Assembly: GCA_016874935.1 (NCBI GenBank)
Contig: VGSS01000011.1
Span: 1 to 41,714 of the forward strand
Length of the DNA stretch: 41,714 bases
Source: Deltaproteobacteria bacterium
GTDB lineage: Bacteria; Desulfobacterota; BSN033; UBA1163
Direction of reading: 5' to 3'
This document shows, piece after piece, positions 1-7,348 of the stretch. Every line of letters begins with the position of its first letter. The stretch's first letter is position 1. The notes under the pieces are model-generated. The model had not been told where the DNA came from and did not search any database. It was given only the letters and a program-made list of their open reading frames with translations. The translations under genes and the position numbers were made by a program.

Positions 1-569
1 CGGATCTCCGTTTGATTGCAAGGGCGTGTGAGATTACCGTTGAGGAGTTGAAGGAACTCAATCCCGAACTTCGGAGATGGTGCACTCCCCCTGATCCTCC
101 CGAATATGAGATCAAAATTCCTTTCGGGAAGAGGGACCTCTTCCTGAAGAATTTTGAGTCCCTCCGCCCCGGAGGAAAGACTTCATTCAAAACTCATATC
201 GTGAAAAAGGGAGATACCCTCCAGCAAATCGCTCGTCTTTACAGGGTCGAATTGGAACCGATCCTGGAGTTGAACCGTCTGGAAAAGAAAAGCCGCTTAT
301 CGGTCGGCACGAACCTTCTCATCCCCCTCCCAAAAGAGAGAGAGAGCAAATCCGTTCCGCCGGCATCGAAACCATCCGTTGAAAAGGGCAGGCCTTCCGG
401 TTCAGAAGAGATCACCTATATCATCAAAAAAGGGGATACCCTCTCAAGTATTGCCGCTAAATATAATATCAGTGTATCAGAGATCAGAAATTGGAATAAC
501 TTAAACACGACCGATCGAATCTATCCCTCTGACAGATTGAAACTGAAAGTGGGAAACCAAAAATCTTAA
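1..569 (+). CDS. MltD-like LysM protein, C-terminal part (5' end outside window)
   Basis: The reading frame is already open at base 3 and runs to the TAA at 567-569, so only the C-terminal ~188 residues are present. The first residues (LIARACEITVEELKELNPEL, then a CTPPD motif) look like the region after the lysozyme-like domain in membrane-bound lytic transglycosylase D. Two LysM repeats follow, each with a KKGDTL core (about residues 60-105 and 135-182 of the visible part), joined by a Ser/Pro/Lys-rich linker. LysM repeats bind peptidoglycan, so the full protein probably acts on the cell wall in the periplasm. The catalytic domain cannot be seen, so the enzyme name rests on the C-terminal pattern only. 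Confidence 0.75.
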   Translation, partial: DLRLIARACEITVEELKELNPELRRWCTPPDPPEYEIKIPFGKRDLFLKNFESLRPGGKTSFKTHIVKKGDTLQQIARLYRVELEPILELNRLEKKSRLSVGTNLLIPLPKERESKSVPPASKPSVEKGRPSGSEEITYIIKKGDTLSSIAAKYNISVSEIRNWNNLNTTDRIYPSDRLKLKVGNQKS

Positions 570-757
570 GCTTTCTTGGGATGTATTCTTATCTCTCTTT
601 TAAAAATCGCCCCTCCTCTTTTAACGTAGGTTAATATTAGAGGTTCCGCCCTAAAGCTTCTCCAATCCCTCCAACCCTGTGGGCCAGAACGAAGGCAATT
701 CCGAAAATGTAATTTTTTCACACCTTCCGGGGGCTCACAAAATTCTCCGTTTTCGAC
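570..757. other. Non-coding upstream region without a recognised feature
   Basis: No convincing gene or strong terminator was found. A 77-codon open frame starting at 679 covers the promoter and operator that follow and resembles no family known to me, so it is not called. Confidence 0.5.
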
Positions 758-793
758 TTGACAAGGACGCCTTTTATTTGTATACAGTATACA
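758..793 (+). promoter_or_regulatory. Sigma-70-type promoter overlapped by a 15-bp palindromic operator
   Basis: TTGACA (758-763) is followed after 17 bp by TATACA (781-786). A perfect palindrome, TGTATAC-A-GTATACA (779-793), covers the -10 element. The promoter faces the flavoenzyme gene at 965. The same palindrome, with one mismatch, lies at 23816-23830 before the CoA-transferase gene. Its position implies repression by a dimeric regulator. GTATAC-type sites are known for some GntR-family regulators, but no such gene is in this window, so the regulator class is a guess. Confidence 0.7.
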
Positions 794-964
794 TTATATG
801 TCGTTCTGTCGATTCCCGATCGGAATCGTGGATAAAAACCCCATGCTGGCGGGTTATTTCCATGCAGGCTGTAAATTGGGAACTATTCCTTGACAAAGGA
901 AGAAGGCGATGATAGAAACTTAACTCGTTTTTAAAGGCTCTAACCATATTGAAGGAGGAAGATT

Positions 965-2956
965 ATGTATCCAGGAATGAAAAAGTATCCAAATCTTTTC
1001 AGCCCCATCAAGATCGGTAAGGTGGAGATTAAAAACCGGATTAAATATGCCTCCACAGAGACAAATTTTAATTATCGGGATGGCTATGTCTCCGACAAAG
1101 AAGTGGGCTATATGGAGGCTCAGGCCCGAGGGGGAGCAGGCATTGTCACTTCACAAGGCGCCTTTACAGAACCCTCGGGTGAAGGAAAGGGGTATGTTGG
1201 AATGATGGCCATCTGGGATGACAAATTTATCCCGGGGCTTAAAAAGATTGCTGATGCCATCAAAAAACATGATTCTGTTGCCTGCCTCCAATTGATGCAC
1301 TGCGGGCGAGTGGGGGGGATTGAACTTCCCTACACGGCCGGCCCTTCCAATGTCCCCCAGAAGCTACCCATCTTCCGGCCTCCCAAAGAGATGACCAAAG
1401 AGGAGATTCATCGTTGCATACAGGAGCATGTCGATGGCGCGGTAAGGGCAGTGGAAGCGGGTTTCCAGATTATTGAAGTCTCTGGAATTGTTGGATACCT
1501 TCTCTCTAACTTCATTTCTGCTTACACCAATAAACGAACGGATGAATACGGTGGAAACATCCAGGGACGAAGCCGATTCATGAAAGAGATTATCGAAGGG
1601 ATTAAGAAAGCCTGCCCCTCTGATGTGGCCGTTGGCATCCGCCTCTGCGGCGAGGAGTTGCTGGACGACCGGGGTGGGAATACCCCGGAGGAAAGCCTTG
1701 AATCAATCAAAATCGCTGATAAGGCCGGCATTGACTACCTAAGCGTTACCGCCGGATGGCAAGAATCGCCTGTATCGGTGATCTCTCGAGATGTTCCCAT
1801 GGGGAACTGGCTCTACATTGCAGAGCGGATGAAGAAGAATATAAAAGCTCCTATCAGCATGGCTTATCGTCTCTTCGTCCCAGAAATTCCGGAAAAAGCC
1901 ATTGCAGACGGAAGGCTCGATCTGTGGGAGATGTGTCGCCCCATGATCGCAGATCCTTTCCTCCCCAAGAAGATTATGGAAGACCGTCAGCAGGATATCA
2001 TCCCCTGCATCGCCTGCAATGTCTGCCTGGCCCGGCTTTTCAGGGATACGGAACTCTGCTGCACAGTCCGGCCTTCCCTCGGACATGAGACGGAAGTAGA
2101 ATGGGGATTCTACGGTTTCCAAAAATCAAAGACGAAGAAGAAAGTCATCGTCGTCGGGTCAGGGATCGCCGGTCTTCAGGCTGCAGCCATTGCCGCAGAG
2201 AAAGGCCATGATGTGACCGTCTATGAGAAAAACGATCATGTAGGTGGTCAATTTGCTGCGGCCGCTCATGGACCTTGGGGCGACAATGAATTCCAGCGAA
2301 TGGTTGATTATCTCAAGGCTCAATGCGGCAAGCATGGGGCTAAGATCGTCCTCAAGACTCCTGTGACCAAGGAACTCCTCGAGAAGGAAAAGGCTGACTC
2401 TGTGATTATCGCCACGGGTGCCGCCCCTGATCGATCGATCCCCGGCAGTGACAAGAAACATGTGATCTCCCTATTTGATGTTCTGGAGGGAAAGGCAAAA
2501 CTTGGCCAGAACGTGGTCATCGTGGGAGGTACGGGAGCCGCCATCTCAACAGCCCTTTATATCATCGATAAAGGGAAGCATACGGTGACCATGGTGGATA
2601 AAACCAAAAAATTTGGGCTGGATGTCAATCCCTCCTATGTCTGGAGATATATGAAGAAACTGAAAGAGGGAAATGTGGTCCAGGTGGTCCTAAGCGCCGT
2701 GAAGGAAATTCGGGACAAAGAGGTGGTGTTGGAAGGACCGGACAAGAAGGAGACAACCATCCCTGCGGATTCCGTTGTCCTCGCCAATCTCGTTCCCAAT
2801 AAAGAGGTCGGCTATGGTAAATATGCGAAGGATGTTTATATGATCGGCGATGCGGTTCAGGTCAGAAGGGGAACGGCAGCCATTCGCGACGGTTACAGGA
2901 TGGGAATGAGGGTCGACTTCTGGCCCTATCAAACCTATCATCGGATCAAACATTAA
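965..2956 (+). CDS. NADH:flavin oxidoreductase / 2,4-dienoyl-CoA reductase-type enzyme
   Basis: A 663-residue three-part flavoenzyme of usual length for the FadH/BaiCD/enoate reductase family. Residues ~10-345 form the FMN-binding TIM barrel (QLMHCGR, then NKRTDEYGG). Cysteines 348, 351, 354 and 366 form the 4Fe-4S motif. Residues ~385-660 hold FAD and NAD(P) Rossmann folds (GSGIAGLQAAA and IVGGTGAA). The GYL tyrosine (Tyr178) is kept, but the GWHE histidine of E. coli FadH reads GWQE (Gln266), so the substrate may differ from a classical dienoyl-CoA. The ATG follows a GGAGGA ribosome site. A ferredoxin gene follows, and the promoter carries a palindromic operator. Confidence 0.88.
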   Translation: MYPGMKKYPNLFSPIKIGKVEIKNRIKYASTETNFNYRDGYVSDKEVGYMEAQARGGAGIVTSQGAFTEPSGEGKGYVGMMAIWDDKFIPGLKKIADAIKKHDSVACLQLMHCGRVGGIELPYTAGPSNVPQKLPIFRPPKEMTKEEIHRCIQEHVDGAVRAVEAGFQIIEVSGIVGYLLSNFISAYTNKRTDEYGGNIQGRSRFMKEIIEGIKKACPSDVAVGIRLCGEELLDDRGGNTPEESLESIKIADKAGIDYLSVTAGWQESPVSVISRDVPMGNWLYIAERMKKNIKAPISMAYRLFVPEIPEKAIADGRLDLWEMCRPMIADPFLPKKIMEDRQQDIIPCIACNVCLARLFRDTELCCTVRPSLGHETEVEWGFYGFQKSKTKKKVIVVGSGIAGLQAAAIAAEKGHDVTVYEKNDHVGGQFAAAAHGPWGDNEFQRMVDYLKAQCGKHGAKIVLKTPVTKELLEKEKADSVIIATGAAPDRSIPGSDKKHVISLFDVLEGKAKLGQNVVIVGGTGAAISTALYIIDKGKHTVTMVDKTKKFGLDVNPSYVWRYMKKLKEGNVVQVVLSAVKEIRDKEVVLEGPDKKETTIPADSVVLANLVPNKEVGYGKYAKDVYMIGDAVQVRRGTAAIRDGYRMGMRVDFWPYQTYHRIKH

Positions 2957-3034
2957 ACCAAAGATAAAAAATGAAGGGTGGCCTTCCTCTCCTGTTGCAG
3001 GCCACCTCCAATACCATCAAAAAAGGAGAATCTT

Positions 3035-3259
3035 ATGGTACCTCATGTAGATGTCTTTAAATGCAATGGTTGTGGAACTTGTGTCAGGGAGTGTCCGGAG
3101 CATATTATTGGTCTGGTCAACAATAAAGCAGCAATTTTAACCGATCTCTGCGTGGAGTGCGGAATTTGCGCCTTTGTCTGTCCCTTTGTCTCGATCGTGA
3201 ATGAACTTCCGAATGGGGGTTATGAAACCGGTAATATCATGCATTTTTCGAGGAGGTAA
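3035..3259 (+). CDS. Small 2[4Fe-4S] ferredoxin
   Basis: A 74-residue protein with two CxxCxxCxxxC clusters (CNGCGTCVRECP and CVECGICAFVCP), the classic bacterial dicluster ferredoxin pattern. The open frame extends upstream to 2978, but the ATG at 3035 follows AAAGGAGAA at good spacing and starts with MVPHVDVFKCNGC, so it is preferred. It lies 78 bp after the flavoenzyme and is probably co-transcribed with it. It may carry electrons to or from that enzyme, which is inferred from position only. Confidence 0.88.
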   Translation: MVPHVDVFKCNGCGTCVRECPEHIIGLVNNKAAILTDLCVECGICAFVCPFVSIVNELPNGGYETGNIMHFSRR

Positions 3260-3322
3260 ACCCCGTTAGAAATTCCAGTCGTTGCGACTCGAAATCGGAC
3301 GGGGCATTATTTCTAACAGGGT
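3260..3322. repeat. REP-like cruciform with ACCCCGTTAGAAAT arms
   Basis: ACCCCGTTAGAAAT (3260-3273) is matched by its reverse complement with one mismatch at 3309-3322. A smaller AGTCG/CGACT hairpin lies inside. It begins at the ferredoxin stop codon and could fold in the transcript. The ACCCCGTTAGA word recurs at 15862-15956, so this looks like a dispersed palindromic repeat rather than a plain terminator. A second small hairpin (CCACGA/TCGTGG) lies near 3337-3360. Confidence 0.65.
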
Positions 3323-3395
3323 AAAGGGTTAGGAACCCACGAGGTCAGCAAGCTTCGTGGACATTTTTAGGTTCGGCCAAAATAGGAGGTGTATG

Positions 3396-3818
3396 ATGAA
3401 AGTCAATAAGATCGATCATATTTGTATTGCTGTGAAGGATCTTGACGCCGCACGAAAGCTCTGGGAACCCATCCTTGGAAAGCCGCAACCCGATGATCCC
3501 TATGTGGATGAACCTGAAAAGATCAGGGTGGCGAGATACTGGCTGGGGGAGGTGGGATTCGAACTGATGGAATCAACGACCCCGGACGGTGATGTGGCCA
3601 AGTTCATCGAAAAAAGAGGCGAAGGCGTCATGATCATTGGTCTCAATGTGGACAATACCGAAACCGCCATGAATGAGCTGAAGGCAAAGGGATATAAATT
3701 CATCGGCGGACTGAGACCCTTCAGGGGCTGTAAATTTGCCTTTGTCCATCCCAAGGAGGTCAACGGCGTTTTGCTGGAACTGATCGACTATCCATGGAAT
3801 GAGTTTAAGAAAAAATAA
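3396..3818 (+). CDS. VOC (glyoxalase/epimerase-like) family protein
   Basis: A 140-residue protein resembling methylmalonyl-CoA epimerase and other vicinal-oxygen-chelate proteins: an opening beta strand with DHICIAV, a GEG motif near residues 75-77 and a closing VLLELIDYP strand. Metal ligands His8 and Glu128 appear kept. The HH pair that normally follows GEG in epimerases is Met79-Ile80, so a standard epimerase metal site looks incomplete. ATGs at 3393 and 3396 are both possible; 3396 lies better behind AGGAGG (3384-3389). It is the last gene before a strong terminator. The substrate is unknown. Confidence 0.8.
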   Translation: MKVNKIDHICIAVKDLDAARKLWEPILGKPQPDDPYVDEPEKIRVARYWLGEVGFELMESTTPDGDVAKFIEKRGEGVMIIGLNVDNTETAMNELKAKGYKFIGGLRPFRGCKFAFVHPKEVNGVLLELIDYPWNEFKKK

Positions 3819-3837
3819 TAAAAGGCCATCCGTTCCT

Positions 3838-3878
3838 AAAGGCATCCCGGACGAAGCGGGGTGCCTTTTTTATTTTTT
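3838..3878 (+). terminator. Rho-independent terminator after the VOC gene
   Basis: AAAGGCATCCC pairs with GGGGTGCCTTT through one G-U wobble, and a T-rich run follows. It closes the flavoenzyme-ferredoxin-VOC unit. Confidence 0.88.
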
Positions 3879-3925
3879 TCCCGCCTGGACACCTCTTAAA
3901 CCAAAAAAACCCAAAGAAAAACCCC

Positions 3926-3954
3926 TTGACAACTCCACCGATTATTGATATTTC
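3926..3954 (+). promoter_or_regulatory. Predicted promoter for the TrpB2 gene
   Basis: TTGACA (3926-3931), a 17-bp spacer and TATTTC (3949-3954). The start codon at 4075 leaves a leader of about 110 nt. A strong AAGGAGG inside the leader precedes an eight-codon frame (4017-4040), which has no tryptophan codons. Confidence 0.55.
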
Positions 3955-4074
3955 AAAACCTACCTTTAAAGGTGGGGAATTTAAAAACAACAACCAAAGA
4001 GTTAGAAAAGGAGGTGATGAAGAGAGAAACCCGCACCTAAAAAGAAATTTTATCACAAGAGAAGGAGGGAGATT

Positions 4075-5469
4075 ATGAAGGAGTTTAAGGTTTTTCTCAG
4101 AGAAGACGAGATTCCGAAGCAATGGTATAATATTCAGGCGGATTTACCAAGTCCTCTTCAACCAATCATCCACCCTGGAACAGGACAACCGATCGGCCCT
4201 CAAGACCTTGCCCCTGTCTTTCCCATGAATCTTATTGAGCAGGAAGTCAACACCAAAGACCAATGGATTGATATTCCTCAGGAAGTGATGGAAAAACTCC
4301 TCATCTGGAGACCTACTCCCCTCCATCGCGCCTATGCCCTTGAAAAAGCGCTTGGAACACCTGCAAGGATCTACTATAAGAATGAAGGGGTGAGCCCTCC
4401 GGGAAGTCACAAACCCAATACCGCTATCGCCCAGGCTTATTACAACAAAGTCTTCGGGATCAAACGCATCGCGACCGAAACAGGTGCTGGCCAATGGGGA
4501 AGTGCTCTTAGCTTTGCCTGTTGTCTCTTTGGATTGGAATGTAAAGTCTATATGGTAAGGGTCAGTTATGACCAGAAACCTTACCGCCGTCTGATGATGA
4601 ATACTTGGGGTGCCCACTGTGTTCCAAGCCCAAGCAAGGATACGAATGCGGGAAGAAAAACGTTAGAGCAAAACCCGGATCATCCAGGGAGTCTTGGACT
4701 TGCGATCAGTGAAGCGGTTGAAGATACTGTCACTTCGAAAGACACACGATATTCTCTTGGAAGTGTTTTGAACCACGTACTAATGCATCAGACCATCATC
4801 GGGCTTGAAGCAAAGAAACAGTTGGAAAAATTTGGGGAGAAGAAGGTTGATGTGGTGACAGGGTGTGTTGGTGGAGGAAGTAATTTTGGAGGCATTGCCC
4901 TTCCTTTTGTCCTGGATAAGATAAATGGGGCCAATATTACCATTATCCCTGCGGAACCAACCTCATGCCCTACCATGACCAGAGCCCCCTTTGTCTATGA
5001 CCATGGCGATACGGCTGGAATGATCCCGTGGGCACCCATGCATAGCCTTGGACATACCTTCGTCCCGCCTCCCATTCATGCTGGAGGTCTTCGGTATCAT
5101 GGTCTTGCCCCCCTTTTAAGCCAATTGATCATTGAAGGGCTGATTGAACCCCGGGCCTACAATCAATTAGAGTGTTACGCCAATGCCGTTCTCTGGGCAA
5201 GAACCGAAGGAGCCATTCCTGCTCCTGAAACCAGTCACGCCATTTCTGTGGTTATTGAGGAGGCAAAGAAGGCTAAGGAAGAGGGGAAGGAGAAGGTCAT
5301 CCTTCTCAACTGGAGCGGCCATGGCATCATGGATCTGGGAGGCTACGAATCCTACTTCAGTGGAAAACTGGTTGATTACCCATTACCAGAGGAAGAGATG
5401 AAAAAATCTCTCAAGGCCATCGAAGGATTTCCAAAACCAAAGATGTTGAGGAAAGGCAAGCCTATTTAA
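4075..5469 (+). CDS. trpB2: TrpB2-type tryptophan synthase beta chain-like PLP enzyme
   Basis: A 464-residue protein, longer than classical TrpB (~400) and typical of the TrpB2 branch. The PLP lysine is expected at Lys113 in GSHKPNTAI, and the glycine loop [11 protein letters not shown] binds the cofactor phosphate. The N-terminal extension with [13 protein letters not shown] is typical of the branch. TrpB2 enzymes join indole and serine into tryptophan, in some cases independently of TrpA; no trpA lies in this window. The start follows AAGGAGGGAGATT. It is transcribed alone between a promoter and a strong terminator, just before an aminotransferase and IorAB, which fits aromatic amino acid interconversion (inference). 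Confidence 0.9.
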   Translation: MKEFKVFLREDEIPKQWYNIQADLPSPLQPIIHPGTGQPIGPQDLAPVFPMNLIEQEVNTKDQWIDIPQEVMEKLLIWRPTPLHRAYALEKALGTPARIYYKNEGVSPPGSHKPNTAIAQAYYNKVFGIKRIATETGAGQWGSALSFACCLFGLECKVYMVRVSYDQKPYRRLMMNTWGAHCVPSPSKDTNAGRKTLEQNPDHPGSLGLAISEAVEDTVTSKDTRYSLGSVLNHVLMHQTIIGLEAKKQLEKFGEKKVDVVTGCVGGGSNFGGIALPFVLDKINGANITIIPAEPTSCPTMTRAPFVYDHGDTAGMIPWAPMHSLGHTFVPPPIHAGGLRYHGLAPLLSQLIIEGLIEPRAYNQLECYANAVLWARTEGAIPAPETSHAISVVIEEAKKAKEEGKEKVILLNWSGHGIMDLGGYESYFSGKLVDYPLPEEEMKKSLKAIEGFPKPKMLRKGKPI

Positions 5470-5477
5470 TTGGAATT

Positions 5478-5514
5478 AAATCCTACGGGTCTGACAGGCC
5501 CGTAGGATTTTTTT
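5478..5514 (+). terminator. Strong rho-independent terminator after the TrpB2 gene
   Basis: AAATCCTACGGG (5478-5489) and CCCGTAGGATTT (5499-5510) form a perfect 12-bp stem, with a seven-T run ending at 5514. Confidence 0.95.
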
Positions 5515-5529
5515 AAACTGACTTTGTGA

Positions 5530-5541
5530 TAAAATATTCAA
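5530..5541 (+). promoter_or_regulatory. Extended -10 promoter placing transcription start at the ATG
   Basis: TGATAAAAT (5527-5535) matches an extended -10. The ATG begins 6 nt after TAAAAT, where transcription would start, and there is no Shine-Dalgarno sequence. A terminator lies directly upstream, so the next two genes need a promoter here. A leaderless mRNA is the simplest reading. Confidence 0.45.
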
Positions 5542-5811
5542 ATGATTGAAGAACATGATCACCTCATTATTTATTGCTCCATTTTAGGGGGTGAAGTTCC
5601 ATTCCAATATTGTCGAACCCTCAATGAAAACCTTCCCTGCCGAAAGATCATTATCTGCTGGGAGTTTCAGATTGAGATCGGAAAATTTCTGAACGAAAAT
5701 TATTCCTTTGACCAAATCCAGCAGGTATTAGCACCCCCAACCCAGACCAGACTCGAAACAATTCTCGAACTCATTGAAAAAGCAAAAAAGATAAAAGAAG
5801 AAGGAGCGTGA
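5542..5811 (+). CDS. Small conserved-looking cysteine-containing protein of unknown function
   Basis: Encodes 89 residues with the pattern YCSILGGEVPFQYCR then LPCRKIIICWE, a cysteine spacing I associate with small uncharacterised deltaproteobacterial proteins. The four cysteines (after Tyr, Tyr, Pro and Ile) could bind metal, but this is not shown. The C-terminal half is helical and charged. The stop lies 4 bp before the aminotransferase ATG, so translation is probably coupled. No ribosome site precedes the ATG and the gene may be leaderless. Function unknown. Confidence 0.65.
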   Translation: MIEEHDHLIIYCSILGGEVPFQYCRTLNENLPCRKIIICWEFQIEIGKFLNENYSFDQIQQVLAPPTQTRLETILELIEKAKKIKEEGA

Positions 5812-5815
5812 GAGG

Positions 5816-6910
5816 ATGCTGATCTCTGATCGATTAAGTAATATCAAACCCTCCGGCGTGAGGCGGATATTTGATCTGGCCCGTCAGATGAAAGATCCCA
5901 TCAATCTCAGTATCGGAGAGCCTGACTTCGATATTCCGGAACCGCTCAAAGAAGAAGGAATCGAATGGATTCGCAAGGGCTTCAATAAATATACACCCAC
6001 ACAGGGCATCCCGGAACTGAGGGAAAAGATCGCCTCCCATCTCAAAAAAAAGGGAATCCATTTCGACGAGGTGATGGTGACGGCAGGAGTAACCGGTGGT
6101 TTATTGCTGGCCAGCCTTGCCCTCATCAATCCGGGCGATGAGGTCATCATCCCTGACCCCTATTTTGTAATGTATGAATATCAGGTTCTCCTGATGGGAG
6201 GCGTTCCTGTCTTCGTGGATACCTATCCTGACTTTCGTTTGAGGGAAGAAGAGTTCGTCAAGAAGATTTCAAAAAAAACCAAATTCATCATCATCAACAG
6301 CCCTAATAACCCGACCGGAGCCATCTATCCAGAGGAAGATTTGGAGATGGTCGTCAGGATTGCCCGTGAGAGAGACCTTCTCATTCTCTCGGATGACATC
6401 TATGACAGCTTTGTCTTCGATGAACCCTCCTGCCCCTGTATCGGACAACTTTATGAAAAGACATTAACCTTTGGCGGATTTTCAAAGGGTTGGGCAATGA
6501 CGGGATGGAGATTGGGTTATGTGGCTGGTCCGAAGGAAATTCTTCAGCAGATGATCACGCTTCAACAATATACCTTCTCCAGTGTCAACTCCTTTGCCCA
6601 GAAGGCCGCCCTCAAGGCATTGGACTTCAATATGGAGGATTACATCAAACAATATAAGAGAAAGAGGGACCTGATCTATGAAGGGCTGAGGGAGAAGTTT
6701 CAAGTCCAAAAACCCCGGGGGGCTTTCTATATCTTTCCGGAAGTCCCTGGAAGAAATGGGGATGCCTTCGTCGAGAGGGCCATTCAAAACAATCTTTTCG
6801 TCGTCCCCGGTAGTGTTTTTTCGAAAAGAAATACCCATGTCAGGATCTCCTTTGCGGCTTCGGAGGAAACTCTCCTGAGGGGAATTGAGGTCCTCAACCG
6901 AATCGGTTAA
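5816..6910 (+). CDS. PLP-dependent class I/II aminotransferase
   Basis: A 364-residue fold-type I aminotransferase related to aspartate/aromatic aminotransferases. It shows the N-terminal SIGEPDFDIPEP segment, NSPNNPTGA, a SDDIYDSFVF aspartate strand, and the PLP lysine Lys224 in FSKGWAMTGWRLGY. The substrate-binding arginine region near the C-terminus reads HVRISFAASEE. It lies between a small coupled gene and the IorAB pair. Supplying aryl- or alkyl-pyruvates to IorAB is the natural proposal, but the exact amino acid cannot be read from sequence. Confidence 0.9.
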   Translation: MLISDRLSNIKPSGVRRIFDLARQMKDPINLSIGEPDFDIPEPLKEEGIEWIRKGFNKYTPTQGIPELREKIASHLKKKGIHFDEVMVTAGVTGGLLLASLALINPGDEVIIPDPYFVMYEYQVLLMGGVPVFVDTYPDFRLREEEFVKKISKKTKFIIINSPNNPTGAIYPEEDLEMVVRIARERDLLILSDDIYDSFVFDEPSCPCIGQLYEKTLTFGGFSKGWAMTGWRLGYVAGPKEILQQMITLQQYTFSSVNSFAQKAALKALDFNMEDYIKQYKRKRDLIYEGLREKFQVQKPRGAFYIFPEVPGRNGDAFVERAIQNNLFVVPGSVFSKRNTHVRISFAASEETLLRGIEVLNRIG

Positions 6911-6997
6911 GATAGGAAAAAATTTTGTAACTTCCCTGTCATCCCCACCCCCACCCCAACTCTCCCCCTGAGGGTGAGGGAATAATTGGGGAAACAA

Positions 6998-7297
6998 CCC
7001 TCCCCCTGAAGAGACTGTGTCGCAATCGCGAGCAAAGGGGAAGAGGCAGTCAGGTTCCAAAGCTTTAGGATGCGGGTCTTTTAGATGATGGGAAATTGTC
7101 ACTTGTATAAAATCAAATGTTTTCATATGCTTGGCACGCCTGAATCCGAACGGCTAAAGGTAACCGCCCTAAACCTTCTCCACCCGACCGCCTCTCCCCC
7201 TCTTCAAAAATGGGGTTTTTTCATATTACGACACAGTCTCGAAGGGGAGGGTAATCGTTACATACTTCGTGTAATTCCTCCCCCTTCAAGGGGGAGG
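6998..7297. repeat. Composite intergenic inverted repeat and GC-rich hairpin
   Basis: The 438-bp gap before iorA has no gene. A segment starting CCCTCCCCCTGAAGAGACTG (6998-7022) recurs as an imperfect reverse complement at 7229-7251, bracketing about 250 bp. A second perfect hairpin at 7277-7297 has 10-bp arms (CCTCCCCCTT) around one base. It resembles a non-autonomous mobile repeat, but no target duplication was identified. The hairpins would sit in the iorA leader. Confidence 0.6.
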
Positions 7298-7348
7298 TCA
7301 GGAGGGAGATGGGGAAAAGGAATCTAAAATTTATGAAAAGGGGTCATC

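Noticed and set aside
679-912. 77-codon plus-strand open frame
   Set aside because: It covers a clear promoter and palindromic operator, has no ribosome site and matches no family I know.
3396-3818. Naming the VOC gene methylmalonyl-CoA epimerase
   Set aside because: The HH metal motif is absent and no methylmalonyl-CoA mutase lies nearby.
4017-4040. Eight-codon frame with a strong AAGGAGG just upstream, as a possible leader peptide for TrpB2
   Set aside because: The ATG is only 2 nt from AGGAGG, there are no tryptophan codons and no attenuator hairpins are seen.
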